Source of the DNA: Nyssa sinensis
Lineage: Eukaryota > Streptophyta > Magnoliopsida > Cornales > Nyssaceae
Direction of reading: 5' to 3'
Length of the DNA stretch: 64,000 nucleotides
Assembly (NCBI GenBank): GCA_008638375.1
Contig: CM018046.1
Coordinates: 47,351,626 to 47,415,625, forward strand
Below, one piece after another: positions 24,713 through 35,289 of the stretch. Position numbers and translations under genes: made by a program. Positions within the stretch are counted from its first letter, which is position 1. Every line of letters begins with the position of its first letter. Below the pieces are notes generated by a model that saw nothing but the letters and a program-made list of their open reading frames with translations, searched no databases and was not told where the DNA came from.

Positions 24713-26653
24713 TTACAGTGGTTTTGCTCGAGTTGCCTGAGCCGAACCACGTCTTTCTTTCTCTTCAAGTTCCACGATTCTGTTGATGAGTTCCTGCTCC
24801 GTACCGCTGAACACTAGACCGAGGGCTTTGCCTAGATCTTTTATGGCTTGAGCTTCTGCCAGATGGTTATGAGGCGCTGAGAGAGAAGTGGCTGTTGATC
24901 GGAGGACTACACTCTTCTTCTTATTGGGTCTGATTTTTGCCAGAGACCGAAAGGATCCAATTGGGTTGAAGAATCCGATGTCAGAGTTTGGGCGAGAATT
25001 GGATCGATCGAATTTTTTCTGCTTGGTGGGGGCTGGCTTCTTTTTAGATTGAGAGAGTGAGAGATGTTTGAAGGGGAGGGTTGCAGGGCATGATTGCGTG
25101 TGGTCTAAATTTTGGGGTTGCTTGAGGGAGTTCCATGTAGCAGAGCTAGAGGCCAATAATGGGGCCTTTGAAGGTTCAGTGACCTTTGTTGCATCTTGGC
25201 CCAGACAGATTTCGAGATGAATCTCTGGATATTTACTTAGTGAGCCGCTTATGCTTCTCATTGGTTCAGGGATCCCATTTTCATCTGAAATGGGATTCTG
25301 GGTTGATTTTGAAGTTTGTTTCCCATTCTCGTTGAAATAGAAATTTTGTGAAGTGGTGGATGTATTACTAACCTCGCCACTTGGCATGTAGGCATCTCCA
25401 TTCCCCTCATGCTGTAACGTTTCGTCCACCATAGAGGTGGCAGTAAGGTTGTCCACGCTGTCTTGGGAAGCCACTAGGTCTGCATCACCCATGTTGGTAT
25501 TCACATCTTCATCATCAGTGGATTTTGGTGGGGATGGATTCGGAGATGAAGCTGCTGGCCGGAGAGTGGTAGTGTTGTCTTTGGAGAGTGGTTGGATGAT
25601 ATAGGGTTTCACTGCCTGTTCTTCAATGACTCTTATGGGGCAAGACTTCCCTTTGCAGGTAAGAGTAACGGTTTTGTTAATAGGATCGAAGCAGCTGGTT
25701 ATGATCTGAATTTTTCCACTACCAAATGATCCAAGTTTGCCCGTTGCGCTGTCTAGAGTGATGATGTTTCCCCACAGTTTTCCAATTTTGAAGAAGTTGT
25801 CTGCATTCCATAGGTTCAGTGGAACCCCATAACAGCTGATCCATACAAGGCGTGATGGTTGTAGGTGGAGGTTTTTTTGCCATTCATTCACTGAAGCAAA
25901 CCAATTGGATAACCAACATTTACCGTCTTGAAGCATGGATCGCATATGGTCAATGGAGGAGAAGGTTAAGACCACATCATTTCCTCCACAGTCCCGAATT
26001 TCAATATCATTTATGCCTTCAATGCCAAAAGCTTCATAAAGAGATTCCATGGATCTGGGGGTGTGAAGTTTGGCAAAGGCACTTCTTGCAAGCCAGCCGT
26101 TGCCAGATTCTTGAACTTCAACTTCAATGGGGGTTTGAGGCAGATTGTACTCACTTTTTCCTTTTAGAGCCTCAGCATAAGATTTTGGGAGGTTTTTGTG
26201 CATGGGTGGGTAGACTCTGTTGGTGGTGTCCGCTGGATTGTAATTCTTGAATTTGGATGAAGCCTTTTGTTTTTCAAAATCGGCTTTCTTTGTGGTGATG
26301 GTTTTGTCGTTGAGCCATAAGCCATTGGCTTTCTGAATGGCAATTCCTACCGCTACAGAGCAGCTGTATTTTATGAAACCAAATCGAGAGCAAGTTTTCA
26401 CTCTCCGTTTCTTCAGGATGTAGACATCCTTGACAATGCCGAAATTTGAGAACAATCGGTAGAGGCCTCTTGGTTCCATAGATTCCGGCAGGTTATCGAC
26501 GAAAACGGTGAACAGACTGCTCGAGGCACCAACGCTGTTAGAGTTGAATCTCTTCTTCCTGTAAATTACGGGGTTCCAACCACTACCGTTTGCTCTGTTT
26601 GCTCTGCTTTCTATCCCACCTTCCGTTCGCCCCTTGTAGACAACCAGTTTCAT
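24713..26653 (-). CDS. LINE ORF1, RNA-binding protein (646 aa, open)
   Basis: An uninterrupted 646-codon frame upstream of ORF2. Residues about 48-125 form an RRM: RNP2-like VFVDNL at 50-55 and RNP1-like SRFGFIKY at 89-96. A DUF4283-like segment follows (about 185-330), including LVWISCYGVPLNLWN. I see no CCHC zinc knuckle after it, which many plant LINE ORF1 proteins carry. The middle is Ser/Thr/Pro-rich and probably disordered. The C-terminus (ALGLVF to ELEEKERR) is a short acidic-basic helix, also recognisable in the relic at 50.3 kb. ORF1 products coat the LINE RNA and act as chaperones in the ribonucleoprotein; this is family knowledge. It belongs to the transposon and is not a host gene. 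Confidence 0.9.
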   Translation of the reverse strand: MKLVVYKGRTEGGIESRANRANGSGWNPVIYRKKRFNSNSVGASSSLFTVFVDNLPESMEPRGLYRLFSNFGIVKDVYILKKRRVKTCSRFGFIKYSCSVAVGIAIQKANGLWLNDKTITTKKADFEKQKASSKFKNYNPADTTNRVYPPMHKNLPKSYAEALKGKSEYNLPQTPIEVEVQESGNGWLARSAFAKLHTPRSMESLYEAFGIEGINDIEIRDCGGNDVVLTFSSIDHMRSMLQDGKCWLSNWFASVNEWQKNLHLQPSRLVWISCYGVPLNLWNADNFFKIGKLWGNIITLDSATGKLGSFGSGKIQIITSCFDPINKTVTLTCKGKSCPIRVIEEQAVKPYIIQPLSKDNTTTLRPAASSPNPSPPKSTDDEDVNTNMGDADLVASQDSVDNLTATSMVDETLQHEGNGDAYMPSGEVSNTSTTSQNFYFNENGKQTSKSTQNPISDENGIPEPMRSISGSLSKYPEIHLEICLGQDATKVTEPSKAPLLASSSATWNSLKQPQNLDHTQSCPATLPFKHLSLSQSKKKPAPTKQKKFDRSNSRPNSDIGFFNPIGSFRSLAKIRPNKKKSVVLRSTATSLSAPHNHLAEAQAIKDLGKALGLVFSGTEQELINRIVELEEKERRGSAQATRAKPL

Positions 26654-27356
26654 TCCTGCTTTATGGATTAGGTTTGGAAATGGGGGGTGAGGTGCAGATT
26701 GCGTAGCTGGGTTAGTCGTGAAGGTAGAGGGCCGTCCCTTGTTTTGGCACGGGATGGAGGAGGCGGATCATGTTATGCGGCTGCGAAGGGGGATGCGCTA
26801 CTAGAGGGGAAGAATCAGATTGTCGGTGAGATGGGTGATGGGTTTAGGGGTGAGAGCTGGGAGAGGGTTGAGATCAGAGAGCTATGGTTGGGGGAGGGTT
26901 GAGATCTGTTAGTGATGGAGGTGTTGTACGGATTTAGGACGGAGGTGGGGGGTGGGTTGAGATCGGAGGTCGGGGAGATGGGTTGAGATCGGAGGATGGG
27001 GGAGGGTTGAGATCGGAGGTCGGGGGGATGGGTTGAGATCGGAGAGTGGGGGTCGGGGGTGGAGCCGGTTTAGAGTCGGTTATGGATGAGATCGGAGAGC
27101 GAGGGCCGGAGGTGGAGTCGGTTTGGAGTCGGTTATGGTGGTGTTGGTCGGAAAGAGAAGAGAGGGATCGGTTGTGGCGGTGATGGTGTTCCGGTGAAGG
27201 ACGGCCGGAGAGGCCATGGCGGTGGAGGGTGAGGGGCGGTGATGGCGGAAGGGCAGGGCGCTGGTGGCGGTGGTTTGGTAAAGTTGAATAAAGATGATAA
27301 CCTGAGAGAGCCAATGAACACTGTAAGAAGAATAAAAGAAAAAGCAACTTAACCTA
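26654..27356 (-). promoter_or_regulatory. LINE 5' UTR with short tandem repeats (internal promoter region)
   Basis: G-rich on the plus strand and C-rich on the element's sense strand, unlike the AT-rich surroundings. Four units of about 25 bases, each opening with 'gggttgagatcgga', begin at 26954, 26979, 27004 and 27029. Two longer units with 'gagtcggttatgg' lie at 27060-27138. Full-length LINEs carry their own promoter in this position. Repeated monomers upstream of ORF1 fit that role, but no promoter motif is proven. Confidence 0.6.
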
Positions 27357-27374
27357 CTACTTCCAGTCATTCTT
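27357..27374 (+). repeat. Target-site duplication of the full-length LINE, right copy
   Basis: Exact 18-base match to 19845-19862. Confidence 0.9.
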
Positions 27375-28156
27375 CATTCATTGATATATGAGCTTCTTAC
27401 CACATGACCTTGTTTAGCAACATGGTTATCGTCCTGCAGTTCATTCAGGATGCTAAAACGTCAAGATAGGTAGTGGACCTGAGTCATCTGTGTTTATAGA
27501 GTGTTCGATTTCACTTAACCCATCCGTTTTCATGACTTCCATTTCAATCCATTGATGTTCAAAACTGTCAGTTTAGATGTTCCATAAAACTGTCATTGGC
27601 ATCACCAAGGCCTAGAATGTGATCATGATTTTTTTTTTCTTTTTTTTTTTTGGGAATATCTGACCGAAAAAATAAAAAGAATATATTTTCTTATCAAAAG
27701 AAAAAAGTTGTGATCCCTCCTACCCCAAATTTAAAATATTTCATAAAATGGTGACCATTTAATTGAAATCAAAATTAAAATTAAAATTTTTAATGTTTTT
27801 GGTTTTCCTTCTCATTTTTCAAACATGAGGTATTGGCCATTAAACATTTGGCTTGACACCCACAATAGAACGGTGTTCGTAAGAAGAATTATCATCTTTC
27901 ACAGTTTGCGTGACCATCAGTGGTTCTAATGGATATTCCAGAAATTTGGTAAGGGTGATACCAAGTTTGCGGCATATACCTCATTCATACAATGCCTTTG
28001 ACAGTGCAAGTTTAGGGCTTCACTTTTCCCTTGTCTGCTCCTCATAATTCATCCTCCCTTTATAATTCAATTCTGCTTGTTTCTTCATGGTCATGGCTAT
28101 GCTTATAGTAACATGATTTGAAAGAATTGAAACTTTTTTATTTAGTTATCCACATG
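27375..28156. other. Unassigned sequence between the LINE and a solo LTR
   Basis: No recognised coding region. Continuation of 19484-19844 across the LINE. Two T-rich runs lie at 27627-27651. Confidence 0.4.
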
Positions 28157-28161
28157 AATAG

Positions 28162-28747
28162 TGATATACCACAATGTGACAAACCAATCACCACTTAACA
28201 CGTGTAACTACGAGCTTGGCCATTCAGCTCATGCTCGGCCATTCAGCTCATACTCGGTTAGTCGGAGCAGAACCATAAAAGCCGAACACATATCTTTAAA
28301 GCAGGTCTACTTCTCTGCAAAGCTTACAAGGCTGAACATAAGCCTTCAGTCCAATGCATCAATAATCAGACCTCATCACCGCCTTAATATACGCCGAACA
28401 GAGAATAAGGAAACCGTCTCTTACAAGGAAACTGCCACATATGGTTATCTCTATGTTGATACAATATCCTACAAGGCAACTACTATCTCCGATGATCAAT
28501 CTCTATTTTCATGGCTCCGAATTCTAATCAACTTAGGAATGCCACTGCCTATAAATCAAGCCCTAGAGGTACACTTTATTTTCATGCTCATTATTTGGCT
28601 TTCATTACAGTCTTTCAATTCAGTTTATTGACTTAAGCATCGAAGCGGCTACTGCCGGAGCCAACCCGGTGGTCCTCTAATCTTCTTTTTGAGTATTTTA
28701 CAAGGAGCCGAGCTTGGAGCATACGTGGGCCAAAAAGTGCAGCATCA
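28162..28747 (+). mobile_element. Solo LTR of the Tat-type Ty3/gypsy family
   Basis: 586 bp, starting TGATATACCACA and ending GTGCAGCATCA, flanked by an exact 5-bp target duplication aatag (28157-28161 and 28748-28752). It is collinear with the 5' LTR at 58032-58614, including the 'gcctataaat' TATA-like box, 'cattacagtctttcaatt' and the 'ccggtgg' end region. There is no internal sequence, so it arose by recombination between two LTRs of a former full element. Confidence 0.92.
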
Positions 28748-28815
28748 AATAGAAATAGAGACAAGTGTTATTCTCTTGTGAATAGAGAAAAATTTGTTTT
28801 TATAGATGTGACAAT

Positions 28816-29001
28816 GTTTAGGGGCCATTGCTTGGTGTAGCAGTTAAATGCTTGGGCTGTCGAGCAAAGATTGTAGGTTTGAGTTTGAGAGCAGTCAATT
28901 TCTTAAAAAATAATACCAAAGGATAGATCTGTCTCTGGTCTACCCCTCCCAACACATTGTGTATGGGGGACTGACACTAGGTAATGTCCTATTTTTTAAG
29001 T
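28816..29001 (+). mobile_element. SINE, tRNA-derived
   Basis: 186 bp between 9-base direct repeats tgtgacaat (28807-28815 and 29002-29010). The head resembles a tRNA-type internal promoter: an A-box-like 'gtgtagcagttaaatgc' near 28835 and a B-box-like 'ggtttgagtttgag' near 28878. The body 'ggtctacccctcccaacaca...ggggactgacac' resembles plant SINE bodies, and it ends in a T-rich tail. SINEs are transcribed by RNA polymerase III and moved by LINE enzymes. The boundaries rest on the direct repeats. Confidence 0.65.
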
Positions 29002-29193
29002 TGTGACAATATTCGAGTCCTGGCCAGTGCCATTTTCTTCATTGGTTGTCTGACCTCTCACCTCGAAATGAATAAATGTATTGAGTTTCTCTTCTAATTT
29101 CACACCTTGATTCAGCAAAGGTAAGAATAATACATGGCTAAATGAGATGAGAAGTTGCAAGTTTATGATTGAAAAAAGAAATTACAGGCTGCC

Positions 29194-29301
29194 ATTCTCT
29201 TTCATGCTCTTTCCTCATACAGTCACTCTTGAATCTGGATTCAATCAATTCTCTTTCATGCTCTTTCCTCATACAGTCACTCTTGAATCTGGATTCAATC
29301 A
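29194..29301 (+). repeat. Perfect 54-bp tandem duplication
   Basis: Two identical 54-base units, 29194-29247 and 29248-29301, with no mismatch seen. The length is a multiple of three and the frame stays open through both, but no coding homology is recognised. Confidence 0.9.
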
Positions 29302-29573
29302 AAGCTCTTCCTATCTCCTATCTCTGGAGTTCATGACCCATGATTACAATTTCTTTATTGCTGTTTGTTAGGGAGTTTTTCATAAAGTCAACAGCCCATC
29401 TCTAGGTTTGCATGGTCAGTTTTACCTACCTATTGGGCACTCTTGATCCAGTTGTTTGTTGTGCTTGTACATCAGAATTTGAGGATATGAATTTAGACCA
29501 AAATGGAAAGACACCATGTGAGAAGATGAGGTTATTCGAGAAAATGTACACATAAATTAATTTATTTCCTACG

Positions 29574-29646
29574 AGGGAAAAATTGATTGGGTGCAAGTGG
29601 GTGTTCACAGAGAAAGCAGCATGTGAAGCAGAAGGTAAAAAGGTGA
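29574..29646 (+). pseudogene. Possible copia-type reverse transcriptase scrap
   Basis: One frame reads EKLIGCKWVFTEK, which resembles the conserved opening of the Ty1/copia reverse transcriptase (pIGCKWVfk). The expected following YKARLVA is not found. Too short for certainty. Confidence 0.35.
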
Positions 29647-30339
29647 TGTTGGAGGTCAAACACTTCATAAACTCACAGTATTGGTTGGTCAGAGACCTTT
29701 GCTTTGGTGCTTAAAATTACTTTCATCCAAGTTCTCCTCTAGCTGATAATCTTGATCCGGCCATTAGAATACTTTATTATGAAGAGTGCATTTTATATGG
29801 GAGAGTGCAGGAAAAGTTTATATTGGTGGTATTATTGGATTTTAGTTCCCTTCTGCTGAAGAAAATGTTTTCAAGGCAAGGAAACCTTTCCGTGGCTTAG
29901 GACGTGATTTGAGGGATTCAACACTGCAATGTTTGAGTGTGGCCATAAACAAAATTAAATTGCCCACACATTTCATCAAACATTAACAATTTGTAACCTT
30001 TGTGAATGGCATCCTGATGAAAATTTTTGTGGGAGAGTTACAAACTTACAAAAGTTCATTTGATTTGAGAGTTTCAGATATAAACTTGGCAAACTATAGC
30101 TGTTCTTGGGTTTGAGTTTGTTAGGGATGTTAGTCCCCGGCTGTTGGAAGGAAATATGAATGCTGGGCTGCAAACCCCTTAGACATGTATTAAACAGAAT
30201 CATTTGCTGGGTGTAGATGGTGAGAAGTGTTTTAGTTGAAGTTGGAGACACCATAGGATTACAAAGAAGCTCATATATTTCTTTTATGTCCATCTAAATC
30301 AATGTTCTATGCATTGCGCAGTGGCCGGGGGTGGGTGAA

Positions 30340-30602
30340 GTCTCCTCTTTTCTTTTTTTGGTTGTGTATGGATTATGCCTTCCTCAATGAAGGATCTTCT
30401 CAATAGTTGGAGAGGAGGTTGCGTGTGGAAGGTGCAGAGGATGACCTTGCTTCGTCTGTTTTGGTGTTTATCGAGGAAGAGGAATAGATGGATTTTTGTA
30501 GGGAAGAAGTGTCATTTTGTAGATAATTTTTTGAAAACGTTATACTTTTGGGTACGTAGTCGAGACATACCCTATGGATGCACGTCTCCCTTCAGGAAGT
30601 GA
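30340..30602 (+). pseudogene. LINE ORF2 C-terminal scrap (zf-RVT tail)
   Basis: The frame includes VWKVQRMTLLRLFWCLSRKR, then NRWIF and NFLKTLYFWV. This follows the pattern of plant LINE ORF2 C-termini (W + aliphatic run + W.LWRERN.R.F, then a 'LFLKTLYxW'-like motif). No reverse transcriptase precedes it, so it is a fragment. A family-level call only. Confidence 0.5.
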
Positions 30603-30985
30603 TTGTCTAACACAGCCAATTATCTAGAAGAAACGTGGTCTCATTGGGATAATATATGGTATTAATAGGGTCCATTTGTGGTGGATTCTGCTTTATATTA
30701 TATTCATCACATTCCAAGTATTCTTAAGGAAAAATTATTTATGCTGCGAACCTAATCTCCTTCCCATTAATATAACATTCATCGCATTGATGAGTGGAAC
30801 AACTATGGTTTAAGTGCTTGTCACATGTGAAGTCAAAGATGTTGAGGCAAGTTTTAAACTGCCGGTGGGAGGTCAGTACTTTTCCAAGTCAATATTCTTG
30901 TTAAGAGTGTTAGTTTCAGCGTTAATGATGTCTCTATGAGTCCTGTGTTTATCACATACACTTTGTGACCCATCTGTTGTTATCT

Positions 30986-30988
<3 letters not shown>

Positions 30989-31021
<33 letters not shown>
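30989..31021. repeat. (TA)n microsatellite
   Basis: Simple TA run. Confidence 0.85.
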
Positions 31022-31023
<2 letters not shown>

Positions 31024-31494
31024 GAGAACTGATCACCAATGTGCTGCTACAATTCAAGTGTCTGGGCAAAAAATTATCACGCAGGAAGAACTTTTCATGT
31101 CAGTTGACTTGAGCTACAAAATGCTTTGGGGCCGCCGAGTGGAACACTTCGTTCCTACGTGTCATTGCAAAAATTTTCTGCCAACATTGAGTCTAATTAT
31201 CTGTTGCTTATGCGTCTAGTCTGCCACTCTGCGTGCTTTTTTTTTTTTTTTGGTTGTCCCATCTGCTCTGCATTTTATCTGTATATGAAAACTTTTAACT
31301 GGTAATAGATTTTTTCGGCTTTGGGTCACTGATAGATTGCCATAATAATTTGTTGGTAAAAGCAGTTAAGGCATAATACACAATTGAGAACATAATCTCT
31401 TCTGTATATTGTGTGGAGTTGGCTCTTTTGCTTGAAGTAATTCTTACTGAAATCTGAATGCATTTATGTCCATGACCAAATACTTGTTTTTCAG

Positions 31495-31758
31495 ATTTAT
31501 TATGAAGTTGAGCTCCTTTCCAAGGACAGAGATTGAACTTCTTGATGCAAACGGATTCTCACTTGAACTCCTGCAATCCTTAATCTCAGAATTACCATTA
31601 GTTTCAAAAAGTTTGGTAGAATCTTCAATTCATGGAAATGGGAAGCTGATCAAGTGGCATTTTTGGGTCCCAATAACCCCAGGCAACAAAATATCTCAAC
31701 TGGTTTTGTTATAGAAGAGAGGCTGCTTGAAGATCGGATTTGGTTTACAGTAGAAAAG
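31495..31758 (+). pseudogene. Exon-like fragment of an unrecognised protein, frame broken
   Basis: A TTTTTCAG acceptor-like site ends at 31494 and an AAAAG|GTACC donor-like site lies at 31758/31759. Between them, two overlapping frames together look protein-like: IELLDANGFSLELLQSLI and then, after a one-base shift near 31648, DQVAFLGPNNP, STGFVIEERLLEDRIWFTVE. An earlier shift near 31520-31530 is also possible. I do not recognise the family. It may be a broken host exon, in which case the LINE and solo LTR to the left could sit in its former introns; that is speculation. It could also be a chance open segment. Confidence 0.4.
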
Positions 31759-32062
31759 GTACCAATGGGATGTCCAATCTACTTGTATGAATTCTTCAGT
31801 CGTTTATTTGGTGCAACTATTTTAAGGGGGAGTATTCAACTAATTGTTGCCTCTTTCGTTTGTGTACCTGATTATTCTGTGTTACTTCCATTATTTTGCA
31901 TTTACTATTATACGAAGACTTGGTTTCAATCCTTTGTTCACTATATTCACTTTGGATTATGTTACTGATTGAGTGCAAGTGAAAATTACAGAGGAATCAT
32001 TCTGATGTGTTCTGCATGGTATTGAAATGAGTTATCATGAGACTTTTTGTTTCGGGTGGGAG

Positions 32063-32320
32063 GCTGCAAGATTTGATCTCAGACCTCTCAAATTTTATCA
32101 GAAAGTTTCATCCACTTGGTTGATCTTTCAGGGTTAGGTCTAAGATTTTTCTATGCACACAGCGTAAGCTTGAATGCTCCTCCCCTTTCTATTTTAAGCA
32201 ACAAAAAAAAAGGAAAATTGTTTGTTTAGTACTCTTTCACCAACATGTATCCAAATTGGGATTTTATTTTTGGTGAAATTTCTAAAGTTCTGTTTTTTTT
32301 CCCATCTGGTTGAATAATAG
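32063..32320 (+). repeat. Sequence repeated at the right end of the window (63749-64000)
   Basis: About 250 bases, over 90 percent alike by eye, from 'ggctgcaagatttg' through 'agaaagtttcatccacttgg', 'aagatttttctatgcacaca' and 'agtactctttcaccaaca' to 'tttcccatct'. It has no coding content. In the second location the match continues off the window. Confidence 0.85.
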
Positions 32321-32566
32321 AATTTAAGTGGAAGGTCGTGATGGCGAGTTGTTGCACTAGTCTCTCCGAAGTTTAGGTGATCACATGAGTTGGTCCAAAT
32401 GGTTCTGCCGTAAGATGGAACTCCGTTACCCAAAAAAAATAAATTGGCAGAATCATTTAAAATAAAAAAAAAAAGTGATTCAAAACCATTTGTATGAAAG
32501 TTACAATGTTATTGATATTTTAAACATTGTTTAATTATTTGTATAACATCAAGCATAAATAATTGC

Positions 32567-33730
32567 CTTTTGGATAAAATCAAAAAAAAGGGGCTCTCCA
32601 TACTCCATTAACGACCTGATCTTTAACCTTCAGAACATTATTAGCTGCCGATGAACCATTCTTCAGATGAAGTCCAGCTTGGAGCAGAGCAGATCCAAAT
32701 CCCTGATCATTTTTTCATCTGGCAGTCCCTTGTATGGATCTCCTTGATTGCATCTCCACCTCTAATATTTGGCAGTGATTATTTCAATTCTGAATCCTCT
32801 CTTCCAGTTTCAATTCTGTAGCAGCTGTTTTCCAGCCCCTTGTTGAGTTTGCCTTGCGTTGGTGGGGGTTCTTTTTGGTTGTTAGGGTGGTGCTTCCTTG
32901 TTATTGAAGTTGCCTCTGTAATCTTCAAGGGGGCCTTCTGCTGTCATGTCCTGCTCTCTGCCCTCTTGTTGCTTCCTCTGGATTTTGCTTACAAGACCAC
33001 TGCTTGTTATGGTGCCTGAGGGGCTCATTGATGTATTATTGTTGCTTCATTCAAATTGCCATTTTTTCTTCTCTAAGGATGTTGCCGTCTTTCAGTGGGC
33101 CTTCATTGGTTTGAGTTTTGTCTTCTTTGCTTTTGGATATTGCTACTGCATGTTATTTGGTGTTATTTGAGGGTTAGGTGTGTTCTGGCTGCATTTGAAG
33201 GGGAGAGTTTTTTTTCTCTGTTAAATCTGGAATTTTGCTAATGCTGATTTGAAAATTTGGGTTAGTGGTTATTGCCTTGGCTGTTGCTGCATTTGTCATT
33301 GATTGCTGTGGAAATTGGGCATTGTTTGGCTTAAGTAGAAGATGAAGATATTAGCTGCGGCTCGTTGAAGATTATCTTGGCGCAGCAGGGAAGCTTGTAG
33401 TTGATCTTTTGTAGTGAGTGGAGGTGGGTGTTGTTGATTCATTCAATTTGGCTTTTATTCTCCTCCAAGGTTGATGCCGTCTTTCAGTAGGCCTCATTGG
33501 ATTGGCCTGCTTCTTCTTCTGATGTGTTGTGCTTGGAGCTATTGGTGTTGGGGTTTGTTTCTAGCCCTGTTCAAGGAGCTATGTATTCTGCTCTTCTGTG
33601 GAGATATGTTCCCTCCTCTCCTCTGTTTTGGTTTTGGTTTTGTTTTATTGATGTAATCTTTCTTGTACTTCTCATACATGTTTTGATTATATCAATAAAT
33701 TCTTTTTGCTGATAAAAAAAAAAAAAAAAA
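32567..33730 (+). mobile_element. 5'-truncated LINE, 3' end only
   Basis: Reverse-complement match to about 19863-21070 of the full-length LINE: it begins in the tail of ORF2 ('ttttggataaaatc') and includes the whole 3' UTR and a 17-base poly(A) tail at 33714-33730. Short flanking repeats 'attgc' (32562-32566 and 33730-33734) fit a target duplication. It inserted into a copy of the block repeated at 13.5 kb and 47.9 kb. Confidence 0.88.
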
Positions 33731-35034
33731 TTGCACCTAAACAGTTAAACATCACAAATTAGTGAGAAAGTTGGGAGAGCATTAAAATAGTAGTCATCAC
33801 TTCTATCCTGAACGAAATTAACATTATTTTGTACATTGAATTAATCTTAGAAATGATTTAGGCTATTTATTATTATTTTTGTTTTGTCTGTTTCAAAATC
33901 GTTTTGCACATGTTTTCATTAGTAGATTGATTATTCTTACTTTGAATAATTTGCTACTCTAAGAAGATTTTTGAGCATAGCTCGATTATGTTATTAAAGT
34001 AATCAATTAGTCACATAAAATGAACTAGTAAAAGTACTATTGAAGTGTACGATTGTATGGCATGTATTCAATGTCACATTGTAGAAAAAATATATACCAG
34101 TTTGAGAGGATCCTGTGATCTATTTAGACTCTTTTCTCTCTCCTTCAAAAAATTAATTACACATCACCCCGTTTTGCACATTGTTGTCATTGGCCGAAGT
34201 AAAGATTAGATAAATTCTTCTTACTTGGAATAGTTTACTATTTTAAGAGGATTTGAAAGATTCAATGACTTAATACTGCTTGCTATTAGAATAATCAAAG
34301 ATAATGTTTTTCATTGTTTGGTTCCATAGAAAATGAAAGACTTTATCAATAAAGGAAATAGCTTTACCAGGATTAGTTGGAGGGTAGCTTGATGGCAATT
34401 TGATAAAGGCCTATTTACTCTCCATGTACAAAACCAAGATGATTTCTTTTTCTCTAAACCTGTGTTAGGTTGCAGCACCAGTTTTAACTTGTCTCAATTT
34501 TACTGCTCGTTTCAATGAGGGGTAAAAAAAATATGGTTTAAAAAAAAATAATTTAAATTAAGTTGTGAATGTTTAGATAAATATATTTAAAATTAGTTTA
34601 AATGATATGTAATGTTTGAATGAGTTGTTAAAAATATTAAATGTATTATATAAATAGAAAATAATTATTTTCGAAATTAAAATTAAAAAAAAAAAGTCTT
34701 TTACCGGCACTTTTTCAAAAATGGCATTTGAATTTTGAAACAACCAAGGACCCAAATAGATATTTTGAATACATTCAAACAAATATTTAAATATGAAATA
34801 ATTTTAATTTAAACTTCAAAACGTATATTTTAAAATCGTCATGCCCATCCAAACATGACTTGTTTAACAAGTCTACGAGTACGACTGCCAAAATAATTTG
34901 GGGAGGTAGCCGCAAGAATTTGTTAGGGAAGAGGTCGGTGTATGAACGTAAATACAGTGTTAATTAGAAGTAGTTTAGCACAACCTAAAGAAACAGTCAA
35001 ATTGACATTATCAACATCATGGTGTAATGATGCA

Positions 35035-35075
<41 letters not shown>

Positions 35076-35289
35076 AACACACACACACAATAAAAAAGAT
35101 CAGTACTATAAATATTTAATAGTAGGAGACTCCACATCCAAACCTTTATAACGAACACTCAAACTAGTTCATCAAATATTACAAACATGCCTTAAATGCA
35201 CTTATTTTTGCTTAACATGCCTTAAATGCACTTATTTATGCTTAACATGCCTAAAATGCATGCACTTGTACAACACTGCTAAGAGCTTG
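33731..35289. repeat. Duplicated block, 3' side of OMT copy 2
   Basis: Resembles the flank of OMT copy 3 (47.7-51.48 kb once the LINE is removed): shared 'gaaagactt' with 'tcaataaag', 'gccaaaataatttt', 'ggtagccgca', 'tatgaacgtaaata', 'agtttagcacaa', a CT microsatellite and 'aaaaaagatca'. It also includes a MITE-like piece at 34500-34870. A 30-base unit 'aacatgccttaaatgcactt...' repeats about 2.3 times at 35184-35265 in the presumed 3' UTR of OMT copy 2. Confidence 0.65.
35036..35072. repeat. (CT)n microsatellite
   Basis: About 18 CT units followed by a short AC run. Confidence 0.9.

Larger units (their letters stand above)
19863..27356 (-). mobile_element. Full-length L1-type LINE retrotransposon
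   Basis: About 7.5 kb between exact 18-bp target duplications. In element orientation it has a C-rich 5' UTR (27356-26654), ORF1 (26653-24713), ORF2 (24675 to about 21022), a 3' UTR of about 1.1 kb and a poly(A) tail at 19863-19875. LINEs insert by target-primed reverse transcription from a poly(A) RNA. The exact duplications and an open ORF1 point to a fairly recent insertion, but ORF2 has several stops, so this copy cannot move itself. The 3' end wording (atatcaataaattct, then gctgat before the tail) is shared by the 5'-truncated copy at 32567-33730. Confidence 0.92.

Noticed and set aside
26934..27370. Proline-rich open frames on the minus strand, up to 137 codons
   Set aside because: They lie in the C-rich repeated 5' UTR of the LINE, in several overlapping frames. 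The composition follows the repeats, with no domain.
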